From: Chordicoccus furentiruminis | GTDB taxonomy: Bacteria; Bacillota; Clostridia; Lachnospirales; Lachnospiraceae | Assembly: GCF_019355395.1 (NCBI RefSeq) | Contig: NZ_CP048829.1 | Coordinates: 372,001-436,000 of the forward strand | DNA: 64,000 nucleotides | Direction of reading: 5' to 3' | Part shown: positions 16,724 to 25,379 of the stretch, in pieces | Position numbering within the stretch: position 1 is the first letter of the stretch | Layout: each line of letters starts with the position of its first letter | Made by a program: the position numbers and the translations under genes | The notes under the pieces: generated by a model | Databases searched by the model: none | What the model was told of the DNA's origin: nothing | Seen by the model: only the letters and a program-made list of their open reading frames with translations

Positions 16724-18136
16724 ATGCAGTATATCCGACCTGAGGCTGACGGACAACTCACATTTGCAGAATCAACAGATTTTTTGATGATTCCGTGCTG
16801 CCTGTATGGCTTCCATAATACGGAGACTACCGTTCATGAAGCGGTATCCGGCAGAAAAGTCTTCTGCTACCACGGTACGCTGGATGTCCCTCCGGAAGAA
16901 ACGGTCTGTCCGGAGTGCGGCGCGAGGATGCATGTGAACCAGCATCCGGAGATCACTCTGCGGCATCTTTGCATCGGCGGGAATCTCTCCAGTGTTGTGT
17001 TTCCGCATAACCAGTTTCGGTGTCCGGAATGCGGCGGGACACATTCCCAGTTCATCTCTTTTAAAGCGGATGGGCACCGGATCACGGAAGAACTGTACCA
17101 GTACACCCGGGATCTTTTGGCTCATGGAACATATACACTCAAGCAGGTTTCCGAGATCACCGGCCTTGGGAAAAACGTTGTCAAGGCAATCGATAAAAAG
17201 CGCCTGCAGGATGCGTATACGATTGACGGCAAAAAGCTGCGTAAGCCGGAACATAAGGCAAAGTTTCTTGGTATCGATGAGTTCAAGCTGCATAACGGGC
17301 ACCGCTACGCTACGCACATCATCGACATGGAGCGCGGCCACGTCCTCTGGATCGGCCACGGCAAGAAGAAGCAGGTCGTCTACGACTTCATTGACCATGT
17401 CGGGATGGAGTGGATGGAAAGCGTAGAAGCTGTCGCCTGCGACATGAATTCCGATTTCCAGGAGGCCTTCGAGGAGCGCTGCGAATGGATCCAGCCGGTA
17501 TTCGACTACTTCCACATCGTCAAAAACTTCAATGATAAGGTGGTCAGCGAAGTCCGGCGCGATGAGCAGAGACGGCTCACTGAAGAAGGAAACCTCGAAG
17601 CAGCCAGGGCACTCAAGCGCACCCGCTATATCCTTACGTCCAGCCGCTCGACCCTTCAGCGGAAGGATCAGGAAGCATCTGAGGGCAAAGTGTTGTCAAA
17701 GGGCGGCGGTCTCTTCAATAAGGAAGAGGTCATCCGGAAGTCCGGATATGAGGCAAAGTATGACGCGCTCCTTGCGGAAAACGAGCTCCTGTTCACGCTG
17801 GATCTCATCAAGGAGAAACTCAGCGAGGCGTACCGGCAGACCAGTGAAGTAGTCATGGCGGAGATGATGACTGAGACCATAGATATCTGCTTCGCCACAG
17901 GGAACAGACATCTGCGGTGGTTCGGCCGCCTGATTGAAAACCACTTTGAAGGTATCATTGCCCATGCGACTTACCGGATCTCAGCCGGAAAGATCGAAGG
18001 ACTGAACAACAAGATCAAAACACTCAGGCGGCAGGGCTATGGCTATCCAGATGACGAATACTTCTTCCTGAAGATCTTCGACATCAGCCGTCGGGACTAT
18101 GACCGGAACCCTGCATCACACAGAAAATGTGACTGA
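16724..18136 (+). CDS. ISL3-family transposase (intact)
   Basis: A 470-residue ISL3 transposase. The N-terminal zinc finger shows CPECGARM and FRCPECGG; an HTH follows (TYTLKQVSEITGLGKNVV). The DDE domain has FLGIDEFKLHNGHRYAT, AVACDMNSDFQEAF with VFDYFHIVKNFNDKV, and the late Glu in ISAGKIEGLNNKIKTLRR. Length is slightly above the usual 400-440. ATG follows GGAGAC. It lies antiparallel to the interrupted IS66. Confidence 0.92.
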   Translation: MQYIRPEADGQLTFAESTDFLMIPCCLYGFHNTETTVHEAVSGRKVFCYHGTLDVPPEETVCPECGARMHVNQHPEITLRHLCIGGNLSSVVFPHNQFRCPECGGTHSQFISFKADGHRITEELYQYTRDLLAHGTYTLKQVSEITGLGKNVVKAIDKKRLQDAYTIDGKKLRKPEHKAKFLGIDEFKLHNGHRYATHIIDMERGHVLWIGHGKKKQVVYDFIDHVGMEWMESVEAVACDMNSDFQEAFEERCEWIQPVFDYFHIVKNFNDKVVSEVRRDEQRRLTEEGNLEAARALKRTRYILTSSRSTLQRKDQEASEGKVLSKGGGLFNKEEVIRKSGYEAKYDALLAENELLFTLDLIKEKLSEAYRQTSEVVMAEMMTETIDICFATGNRHLRWFGRLIENHFEGIIAHATYRISAGKIEGLNNKIKTLRRQGYGYPDDEYFFLKIFDISRRDYDRNPASHRKCD

Positions 18137-18168
18137 GCCAAAAATTTCTCTGTTTTGCACAAAACTTT

Positions 18169-18525
18169 TCAAAGGACACGGTCCGGATGGACTTCCTTGA
18201 TCTTCGGATCAATCGGATTCAGTCCCATCATCAGCATGGAGTACTGCTCCCTTGTAATCTCGGCAGCTTCTTCCGGAGTCCGCGGCCAGGAGAAGGAACC
18301 CGATTCCAACCTTTTATAGAGGAGGAGAAACCCTGTTCCCTCCCAGAGGAGGCCTTTGATCCTGTCGCAGCGCTTGCCGCAGAACAGGAACAGCACATCC
18401 TTCTGGAAAGGATTGAGATTGAACTTCGTCCCGACAAGCTGGGCAAGACCATCGATTCCCTTGCGGAGATCCGTGTAGCCAACAGCGATGAAGATCCGTT
18501 GTATCCCGGCGGCTTCAGCAAGCAT
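18169..18525 (-). CDS. tnpB: IS66 accessory protein TnpB (Orf2)
   Basis: A 118-residue IS66 Orf2 protein: AAGIQRIFIAVGYTDLRKGI, DGLAQLV, NPFQKDVLFLFCGKRCDRIK and LLWEGTGFLLLYKRLESGSF are the family's hallmark blocks. Needed together with TnpC for IS66 transposition; its biochemical role is not known. It starts 31 bases after the preceding gene and is cut off from tnpC by the nested ISL3. Confidence 0.93.
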   Translation of the reverse strand: MLAEAAGIQRIFIAVGYTDLRKGIDGLAQLVGTKFNLNPFQKDVLFLFCGKRCDRIKGLLWEGTGFLLLYKRLESGSFSWPRTPEEAAEITREQYSMLMMGLNPIDPKIKEVHPDRVL

Positions 18526-18556
18526 GATTCACCGCATCGAGGATAATATCCTCCCA

Positions 18557-19100
18557 TTATTGATTTTGCAGTTGTAGTTCCTGCTGATCAGAAAATCCCT
18601 CTAACGATTGCAAAGAGATCCTGTCTTCGTGTTTTTCGACAGGTACGCCATAAGTATCTATATCTCCCGGATAGAAGGGTGTTCTCGAAACCTTAGCCTC
18701 CCTCTGCTTCATCGCCTCCAGTTCTTCCAGCGTCATCTCTTCGCGCAGCTTCTGCAGTTCCACTTTGGTGCGCTTCGGTCTCTCACGGAAGATTTCTGCA
18801 TCATCCAGCTCAAAGACATAAAGAGTTTCTCCCTGATAATCGATGCGGTGGCCAAGAATCTTATATCGGCACAACACATCCCAGCTCATCATCTTATAGA
18901 TAATGCTGGAAAACTGCCTGCCCGTAATTTTTCTGCTCTTTCTCTTGTCATTCTTCTGGATACACCACCGGAGTGAGTCCCTGTCGTCTTTCCCGCATCT
19001 TCGGATTACCAGCCGCTTCTGGTCCTGATTGACGAGGACCTGAATGTAGACCGTATCCTCGAACCCCTCAATACAGGCATTATTGAACGTAATGCTGTCT
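18557..19100 (-). pseudogene. First gene of the IS66 unit, 5'-truncated, unknown family
   Basis: The frame ending at 18557 stays open to about 19100, covering DSITFNNACIEGFEDTVYIQ, DSLRWCIQKNDKRKSRKI, MSWDVLCRYKILGHRIDYQG and ETLYVFELDDAEIF. It occupies the usual tnpA position but lacks the TnpA helix-turn-helix look. Similar proteins occur in Clostridial mobile DNA without known function. The 5' end is lost at the junction with the tape measure remnant; an internal ATG at 18892 would give 111 residues. Confidence 0.5.
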
Positions 19101-20005
19101 GTCCGAATGGTCCTTCGAGCTTGCTGATATCGCTCTCCCCGGCGTTCATCAGTGCCAGGAATCCGGACATTGCGTTCTTTCCGGCGATTGATTCAGCCGT
19201 TGCCGCCTGCTCCGATTCAGATAGCTGCCCCGAAAGCCGTAAGGGCATCCGTTACGATGTCACTTGTGGTCGCCAAATCCTCGCCAGACGCGGCCGCCAG
19301 ATTCATGATCCCCTCGATACCGCCGAGCATGTCTTCCGTCTTCCAACCGGCCATGGCCATATAATTCATGGCTTCTGCGGCCTCGGAAGCGGAGAACTTC
19401 GTCTTCTCGCCCATCTCACGTGCTTTGTCCCTCAGGGCTTCCAGATCGGAACCAGTCGCGCCGGAAACGGCGGAAACCTGGCTCATGCCGGAATCGAAAT
19501 CAGCCGCAGTCTTCACCGCCGCGACACCCGCTGCCGTGACAACGCCCGTAATAGGAAGCATTTTTGTCCCGGCTCCGGAGATCTTGTCTCCGACATCCTG
19601 CATCTTCTTTCCTGCAGTCTGCAATTCCTGTCCCGCGACGGAGCCGAAGTTCTGATATTCTTTCGTCAGACTTTTCAGCTGCTGTTCGGTATCCGCGATT
19701 TCCCTGGTCAGCGCTTCCTGCTGACGGATTGTATCATCAGTCTGCGGTCCGTTTTTCAGCTGCTCGAGGGCTGACTTTTCTTCTTCCAGCTTCTTCTTGG
19801 TCGCGTCAATCGCGTCTGTCAGATACTTCTGCTTCTGCGCCAGAAGATCGGCATTCCCCGGATCCATTTTGAGTAACTTGTTCACATCCCGGAGACTGCT
19901 CTGTGTGTCCCTGATCTGCTTGTCAACCTGCTTCAAAGCCGTGGTGAGCTTTGTGGTATCGCCGTCAATCTCGATTGTAATGCCCTTTATACGTCCGGAT
20001 GCCAT
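19100..20005 (-). pseudogene. Tape measure protein remnant of the second phage
   Basis: From the ATG at 20005 (MASGRIKGITIEIDGDTTKL, RBS GAGGTGA) 262 residues match the start of the complete tape measure protein at 59294, including AGWKTEDMLGGIEGIMNL and TTSDIVTDALTAFG. At about 19225 an internal deletion of roughly 110 codons shifts the frame; LSESEQAATAESIAGKNAMS through DISKLE then continues to about 19100, where the IS66-side gene begins. It cannot make a tail. Confidence 0.85.
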
Positions 20006-20051
20006 GCGCTCACCTCTTCAACTTCTGATGGAGATATACTTCTCCACATGA

Positions 20052-20088
20052 TATACTATCCGTGAAATCACAATTTGTGATTTCACGG
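20052..20088 (+). promoter_or_regulatory. Promoter -10 box and 29-bp palindrome before the ORF6N gene
   Basis: TATACT at 20052-20057 is followed by a perfect palindrome, 14-base arms around one base, at 20060-20088 (CCGTGAAATCACAA / TTGTGATTTCACGG). Its position at the expected transcription start suggests an operator for the ORF6N protein itself. It lies between the ORF6N gene and the divergent tape measure remnant. Confidence 0.65.
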
Positions 20089-20114
20089 AATTTACGAAAG
20101 GATATATTTGTTTA

Positions 20115-21056
20115 ATGGAAGAAAAACAGCCACCTCAGGATAATAAATCTGCCGGCCTGATAGAAATAAACAGCACGACTCTCCAACCAATGATCTATAC
20201 CATTCGGAATCAACAGGTTATGCTTGATTTTGACCTTGCCGGAATCTACGGTTACGAAGTCAGGACTTTGAACCAGCAGGTAAAACGTAACATTTCCAGA
20301 TTCCCGGATGACTTTATGTTCCAGCTGACGCCACAAGAAGTTGAGCTCGTGAAATCACAAATTGTGACTTCAGGAAATTCATCATTCTTTTCCGGACAAT
20401 TAGGAGGACGCCGTAAACCTCCATATGCTTTCACAGAGCAAGGAATATATATGCTTGCAACAGTTTTGCACGGTGATACTGCAGACAAACAGACAATCTT
20501 CATCATGCGTGCTTTTAGAGAAATGCGGCGTTTTATTGCCAGTAATGCATATATGTTTGACCGGATTTCTTCTGTTGAGCTGCGCCAGATTGAGTATGAG
20601 AAAAAAACTGATACAAAATTGGACCAGATTTTCGATTATATCTCCGATCATGAGGAATCTACTCAAAAAGTCTTTTTTGACGGCCAGATTTATGATGCGT
20701 TCAGTTTAATCTCAACATTGATACAAAAGGCATCAAACGACATCATACTTATTGATGGCTATGTCGATACTGGAACATTAGATCTTCTTTCAAAAAAGAC
20801 TGATGGAGTCTCTGTTTCTCTTTATACAACGAATAGAGGTTGTCGCCTTACAGCATCCGAAATATCCACTTTCAATGGACAATATCCGACCTTGACTGTA
20901 AATTATATAAATACTTTTCATGATCGTTTTCTGATCCTTGATCAAAAAATCGGATATCATATAGGCGCATCGCTAAAAGATGCTGGCAAAAAAAGCTTTG
21001 CAATCACTTTACTTCAAGATCATCAGATGATTATCGATATTATAAACAGACTTTAA
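20115..21056 (+). CDS. ORF6N-domain protein with PLD-like C-terminal domain
   Basis: A 313-residue phage-type protein. Residues about 24-115 form an ORF6N (KilA-N-like) DNA-binding domain: IRNQQVMLDFDLAGIYGYEV, TLNQQVKRNISRFPDDFMFQ, PYAFTEQGIYMLATVL. A charged helix links to a C-terminal domain (about 185-313) with IILIDGYVDTGTLDLL and FHDRFLILD...YHIGASL, a phospholipase-D-like fold in which the usual Lys of HxK is Arg. It sits on the plus strand exactly between the tail chaperone and tape measure remnants, with its stop only 7 bases from the chaperone stop. Role unknown; regulation or phage exclusion are options. Confidence 0.75.
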   Translation: MEEKQPPQDNKSAGLIEINSTTLQPMIYTIRNQQVMLDFDLAGIYGYEVRTLNQQVKRNISRFPDDFMFQLTPQEVELVKSQIVTSGNSSFFSGQLGGRRKPPYAFTEQGIYMLATVLHGDTADKQTIFIMRAFREMRRFIASNAYMFDRISSVELRQIEYEKKTDTKLDQIFDYISDHEESTQKVFFDGQIYDAFSLISTLIQKASNDIILIDGYVDTGTLDLLSKKTDGVSVSLYTTNRGCRLTASEISTFNGQYPTLTVNYINTFHDRFLILDQKIGYHIGASLKDAGKKSFAITLLQDHQMIIDIINRL

Positions 21057-21063
21057 TTTGCTT

Positions 21064-21602
21064 TTAAAAAGCATCCATCATGCGCTGATCCGCTACCTGG
21101 CAATATTCATCCGAACAAGCATCATTACCGGATTCGATGACCATGTCCATGACGAGGCCTTCTTCCATTTCATCAAGCTCCGCGATGGACAGACCCATCT
21201 GTTTTGCGCGGAGCATGTAGACGGCGGTATTTATTTCCCGGTCGGTCGGGAGACTCCTTTTTTTGGCGTCGATGTGGTCTGCCGGGAGCCAAGATACATG
21301 GAAACAAAATCCTTCATGTGAAGAAACAGCGCTGCACCGTCAAACTGATCCGCCCATTCCAGGAAAGCATCAACATTCAGCTTGTTCATGTCCTTCTTTT
21401 CCGCCTGGGCATTCATGATGAAAGCCAGCTTGTCACCGACGGTCATATCCGCCTGATCATCTGCGGTGTCTTCCATGTTGTTCAATGCAATCATCAGATC
21501 CTGATGAAAACACTGCTTATATCTGTATGCTGTTGTTCCTGTCGCCAGGAAGGGAAACGTTTTCTTCCCCTCCTGCGTTTCCAGTTCGATTTCCTTATAC
21601 AT
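21064..21602 (-). CDS. Tail assembly chaperone G/GT of the second phage, -1 frameshift
   Basis: The zero frame (21231-21602, 123 residues, MYKEIELETQEGKKTFPF; AGGAGG upstream) is homologous in position and size to the G protein at 61333-61692. It contains A-AAA-AAA-G at 21264-21258 on the minus strand. A -1 slip there opens a second frame (KRSLPTDREINTAVYMLRAK... ending QRMMDAF at 21064), the T part, similar to TERPMTTALFMLRCVELGL in the intact phage. Both products would normally chaperone the tape measure protein. The gene looks unbroken, although its phage is not functional. Confidence 0.75.
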
Positions 21603-21830
21603 CAGCCTTCATCCTCCTAAGGAGAAGCTTGTATCTGGCCTTATCCCCGAGATGCTGCATGCCCTTGGACTGGCGTGACCGGTTGTCTTTTAGCTTGTGA
21701 CCCTCATCGGCGATAATGAGGTCTGCATCGAACCTTAAGAGTTCTTCTTCCAGCCTCCATGCGGATTCATAATTGACAACCAGAACCTGCAGCCCCTCGG
21801 ACGGGATCCGATCAATCTGCTGACGCTTGG
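21595..21830 (-). pseudogene. SNF2-type helicase fragment
   Basis: About 70 residues: GLQVLVVNYESAWRLEEELL then LIIADEGHKLKDNRSRQSKG and LGDKARYKLL. VNYE, the DEGH Walker B box and the following S-R-Q-S-K are typical of phage SNF2/DEAD helicases (full length about 450). It begins and ends abruptly, at about 21830 and about 21620, where it runs into the leader of the tail chaperone gene. Confidence 0.75.
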
Positions 21831-21980
21831 ATCAGATTAAATGCAAGAAAGTACTTCACATACATGGAATTAATAAGTTCAGCTGGGACAAGGCAGACTT
21901 TGCTGATCTGAAACATTTCTCTTATAAAATCTGGAAGAATTTCCGATGGGGATGTCTGTACAAGTTTAATGGTAATGCCA
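21831..21980. other. AT-rich segment of uncertain origin
   Basis: Distinctly more AT-rich than both sides. A plus-strand frame (21827-22015) encodes aromatic- and Lys-rich sequence such as HIHGINKFSWDKADFADLKH, which looks protein-like but was not recognised and has no start signals. It may be a captured piece of a polysaccharide gene. Confidence 0.3.
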
Positions 21981-22175
21981 TCAAGCAGTACCAAGCTTCT
22001 CTTGTTCCTCACTGATCACAGCATCAAGCTCGTCGGTCAGTGGTCCATCACACACAAGAACGAAGTCATCTGTAGGAACCGTCTGACACCGCATACTCTC
22101 CATCGCCTGACGCAAATTATTCGGTTGTTCTTTGAAATAAACGGACATTAAGACCGAATAGTTCTCCCTGCTCAC
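21981..22175 (-). pseudogene. Family 2 glycosyltransferase, N-terminal fragment
   Basis: A GTG-started frame of 64 residues: SVLMSVYFKEQPNNLRQAME, QTVPTDDFVLVCDGPLTDEL. VLMSVY and DGPLT are characteristic of GT2 enzymes of the AmsE type for surface polysaccharide. Homology ends at about residue 60; the D-x-D and the rest are missing. The ISL3 target duplication lies 32 bases upstream of the start. Confidence 0.7.
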
Positions 22176-22507
22176 AGCTGATTCTCTTCCCTCATTAATA
22201 ACACCAATATTTCTGAGGCTTCTGGCACATGTGTGAGAGCCCTCTAGCCTCTCTTTGATGTTATGGCTGTTTGTGCAGCCTGGTTACCGAAGCAATCTCG
22301 AAGGGGGATCACCTCCCGTTCTTCCCCTTGATGTGCTTTTCATAACGAGCCCCGTTTGGCGCGGGCGGCGGGTCCCATGGGGCAGTGGGTCGACGCGCCG
22401 GGGCGACCGGTGACATAACCTTCCGGGTTCGCATCAATAATTGAAAAAAATCACCCGGGCTCCCATAATGTATAGCTGACAAAGAAACACAGAACGGGAG
22501 GCTCCGA

Positions 22508-22905
22508 GTGATTTCAGTTACTACATTATGCAAAGAACTGTTGAATGTCAATGGTCTTGTCGTTGACGATGCCGATTTTTTTACCAACAAGTATGGTGAA
22601 CTATGTGTCTTGATCAAAGTACATCTGCGCAAGGGTTTACAGTGGAGATGCCCTGTATGCGGCAAGCGTTATACCCGGATCTATGACGCTCCTTATGAGA
22701 ATAAGCGCTGGCGGGCGTTGGATTTCGGTGGAATTCTTGTTTACATCGAAGCATACCTTCCGCGTATTTGCTGCAAGGAGCATGGTGTCAAGACCGCCGA
22801 TGTCCCATGGGCTTTCCCGAATTCGAACTTTACTAAAGACTTCGATTACACCGTCACCTGGATGGGCAAGTATCTCAGCCGCAGTGCCATCTCCAAATAT
22901 ATGAG
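22508..22905 (+). pseudogene. ISL3 transposase, 5' part (interrupted by IS21)
   Basis: GTG start after GGGAGG. Encodes the zinc-finger N-terminus (WRCPVCGKRYTRIYDAPYEN, ICCKEHGV) up to LSRSAISKY. The frame continues in the 3' part at 25541 if the IS21 and one 6-bp duplication are removed: 398 plus 967 bases give 455 codons with no shift. Confidence 0.9.
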
Positions 22906-23106
22906 TGTGTTTTGTCAATAAGAAATCCCCAAAATCGGAAGGAAAATTCCCCAGTTTCGTATTGGGAATTCCTCAGTTTCGGAAAGTGGCATGATTTCTC
23001 CTCATCTGGGTTCCGCCGAGGCCTGCCCATCGTCGGGCAGAGAATGGAACTGTTTTCCGCGGCTGAGGATTTTCTGTGCCTCTTTTTCAGGGACTGCCCG
23101 GCCGCT

Positions 23107-23907
23107 TCACGTCAAGCGGTCTGTCCCCTTGACAACGCCCGCTCCAGGCTGGCGTGCCGTCTGCTTCATCAGCGCATGCTCCATACGGTAGCTGTTTCCT
23201 TCGAAGAGGAGCAGATGCCCGTGATGGACAAGACGGTCAATCATCGCCGCGGCCATCTGGTCATCAGTAAATATGCTGCCCCATTTAGAGAATTCCAGAT
23301 TGGTAGTAAGAATGAGGCTTTTGCTCTCATAACTGTCTGATATTACGCGGAACAGGAGCTGGGATCCGTCACGGTCTACCGGGACATATCCCCACTCATC
23401 CAGAATTAGCAGATCAAGGGAGTTCAGATCACTGCGGAGCCTCTCGAGCGTTCCATTCTTCCTGGCCTCTGCCAGTTTCAGGACAAGTTCCGTCACTGTA
23501 TAAAAGCGCACCTTGTATCCTTTCCGGCAGGCATTCACGCCGGCGGCGATCGCCATATGGGTCTTGCCAACACCTACGGGCCCATAAAGGACAAGGTTAT
23601 GCTTATGCTCTATGAAACGGACAGCTTCCAGATCTTCTTTGGATAGCGCCGGCGGAAGTTTTACACAGCGGTATTCATATCCGTCGAACGTTTTATAAAC
23701 CGGGAACCGGGCGCGTTTGACCAGACGTTCGCGCTTGTTCTCGTCCCTGCGGACAACTTCTTTTCGGAGGGCAGCCGCAAGATATTCGATCTGCTTCGGC
23801 GTGCCGTCTTCCTTGATGAACTCCGGGATCGCGGAAGTAAGAAACAGGGACTTGCAACAGGCTTGTATGCTTTCTTCCATCTCAGTTCTGGCGATTGCCG
23901 TGATCAT
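23107..23907 (-). CDS. istB: IS21 helper ATPase IstB
   Basis: A 266-residue AAA+ protein of the DnaC/IstB family. Walker A is seen as LVLYGPVGVGKTHMAIAAGV and Walker B as DLLILDEWGYVPVDRDG; LILTTNLEFSKWGSIF is the sensor region. It assembles with DNA and activates IstA for strand transfer. Start ATG overlaps the istA stop by 4 bases, the usual coupling. Length is normal. Confidence 0.93.
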   Translation of the reverse strand: MITAIARTEMEESIQACCKSLFLTSAIPEFIKEDGTPKQIEYLAAALRKEVVRRDENKRERLVKRARFPVYKTFDGYEYRCVKLPPALSKEDLEAVRFIEHKHNLVLYGPVGVGKTHMAIAAGVNACRKGYKVRFYTVTELVLKLAEARKNGTLERLRSDLNSLDLLILDEWGYVPVDRDGSQLLFRVISDSYESKSLILTTNLEFSKWGSIFTDDQMAAAMIDRLVHHGHLLLFEGNSYRMEHALMKQTARQPGAGVVKGTDRLT

Positions 23908-25379
23908 GATGCCGCCTCCTTGTCTGTGGCCTGGTTGGGCAGAAAGGCCTGGTCATAAACAACAAGTGACGGGCCGGGTTCCGGCGGAGTATCAATGCCG
24001 TATCCGGTGATACGCGCCGCGAGAATGGCGGTATCCGACTTGTTGACACTGTTGCCTTTGATGGCGAGCTCCAGCGCGTTTACAGCTGCCTCATAGCCGT
24101 ACTGTTTTGACAGGCTGCTTAGCATCCGGATACAGGATTTGCGCCCTGCACGGGGCTGGCTGTCAACGTACTCCCGGATCAGTTCCGGTGCGTCCTTCCG
24201 AAATCCGCTGTTCGGCCAGGCACCGATATTCTTTGAGAGCATCTCAAGCGATGTACTGTAATCCGTAAGATCGGTACGTTTTTCCCCATATTGACGCCTG
24301 TGGCGGACCAGAAGACCGCCGTTTGGTTCCAGGATGTCTATGTAATGGGCGCGGATGCCGACCATGACCTTCTGGTTGTGGTTTTCGGGCTTGGTGGAGT
24401 AAAAATGTCTGCCATCAAGGCAGATCTTTCCATATCCGTCGGCCTTGCAGGTCTCATACCGGCATACATTGAACGGTTTTGCCGGAAGCGGGAGGAAATG
24501 CTTCTTATCTTCTTCAAAGAGCTCTGATATCGTAGTGCCCTTCTTATAGTGGGCTTCTGCCGCTTTCTTTGCATGCTGGCCAAGAAGGCCGCGGTTGAAC
24601 TCTTCGATGTCGTGGTATGTGGGAACAGGAACAAACAGGTTCCGCCGGCTTGTACCTACTTTATTCTCGACGTTGCCCTTCTCGTATCCGGCATGCGGAT
24701 TGCAGAACCGGATACGGAACCCGTAATGGGCACGGAACCGGGCAAACAGCTCGGTCTCATGGATCTTATCCATGACCCTGCGGCCAACGCCGGTTGCGTT
24801 GTCGAACACAAGAAGCGAAGGGACACCCCCAATGTAGTTGAAGATATCCTGAAGCCCCTGGCAGACGCATTCGGCAGTTTCGCCCCGAAATACCTGGTTA
24901 TATCCGTCGTTGCTGAATGGGAAGGATACGGTAAGGTATTTCCGGCGGACGCATTCGGTATCCTCATTGAAATCCGCCTCTCCGAAGTCAACCTGTGCGC
25001 AGCCGGGCTCCCAGACGAGTTCTTGTGTTCCTTTGGTTTGGATATCGGTCCGGATTCTGTGCACGAATTTCTGGACAGAATCATAGCTTCCGGTAAAACC
25101 GTATTCCTCCTGCAGGCGTTCGTGGATGCGCTTGGCAGTATGCCGCTGCTTGGACCAGTGTTTCTGGTCCTCCTCAAGCCATTCCGTGATGATATCAATG
25201 TACGGCGTGACGATGGATGTTCTGGATTTCGCCACAGGCGGCTCCGGTGAGAAGTCGTCTTGTTCAAGGTATTTACGGATCGTCTTGCGATCCTTTCCTG
25301 TGAGGGATGATATTTTGGAAATCCCATATCCCTTTCGGCTCAAATCTCTGATATCATTGATTTGGGACATAGTCAGCAT
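23904..25379 (-). CDS. istA: IS21 transposase IstA
   Basis: A 491-residue transposase with an N-terminal HTH (IRDLSRKGYGISKISSLTGK, DRKTIRKYL) and an rve DDE core: WEPGCAQVDFGEAD, PSLLVFDNATGVGRRV, and GYEKGNVENKVGTSRRN holding the final Glu. The C-terminal beta-rich part (YETCKADGYGKICLDGRHFY) is typical. Intact and in the normal operon with istB. Confidence 0.93.
   Translation of the reverse strand: MLTMSQINDIRDLSRKGYGISKISSLTGKDRKTIRKYLEQDDFSPEPPVAKSRTSIVTPYIDIITEWLEEDQKHWSKQRHTAKRIHERLQEEYGFTGSYDSVQKFVHRIRTDIQTKGTQELVWEPGCAQVDFGEADFNEDTECVRRKYLTVSFPFSNDGYNQVFRGETAECVCQGLQDIFNYIGGVPSLLVFDNATGVGRRVMDKIHETELFARFRAHYGFRIRFCNPHAGYEKGNVENKVGTSRRNLFVPVPTYHDIEEFNRGLLGQHAKKAAEAHYKKGTTISELFEEDKKHFLPLPAKPFNVCRYETCKADGYGKICLDGRHFYSTKPENHNQKVMVGIRAHYIDILEPNGGLLVRHRRQYGEKRTDLTDYSTSLEMLSKNIGAWPNSGFRKDAPELIREYVDSQPRAGRKSCIRMLSSLSKQYGYEAAVNALELAIKGNSVNKSDTAILAARITGYGIDTPPEPGPSLVVYDQAFLPNQATDKEAAS

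Larger units (their letters stand above)
16354..18159 (+). mobile_element. ISL3-family element nested in IS66
   Basis: Inverted repeats of about 43-46 bp flank the transposase gene: left 16354-16399 starts TGCAAAACAGAGCCG, right 18117-18159 read inward starts TGCAAAACAGAGAAA, and both continue to TTTTCTGTGTG with a few differences. The right repeat overlaps the 3' end of the transposase gene. No clear 8-bp target duplication was found directly outside. Confidence 0.7.
14361..19100 (-). mobile_element. IS66-family element, interrupted and right-truncated
   Basis: tnpC (14467-16125), tnpB (18169-18525) and a first gene (18557 onward) lie in the usual order on the minus strand, but an ISL3 element sits between tnpB and tnpC. 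The left end is duplicated in tandem. No matching right end was found: near 19100 the sequence joins a tape measure gene remnant. Confidence 0.75.

Noticed and set aside
16258-18174. ACTTTTCAAAG at both sides of the nested ISL3 as its target duplication
   Set aside because: The copies are 11 bp and do not abut the inverted repeats (85 bases away on the left), whereas ISL3 makes 8-bp duplications directly at its ends.
18557-18892. The 111-residue frame as a complete TnpA gene
   Set aside because: The same frame is open and protein-like for a further 200 bases upstream, so the ATG at 18892 is internal to a truncated longer gene.
19006-19248. A separate 79-codon gene at the end of the tape measure remnant
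   Set aside because: Its first half is tape measure sequence in a shifted frame after an internal deletion and its second half is antisense-like junction sequence.
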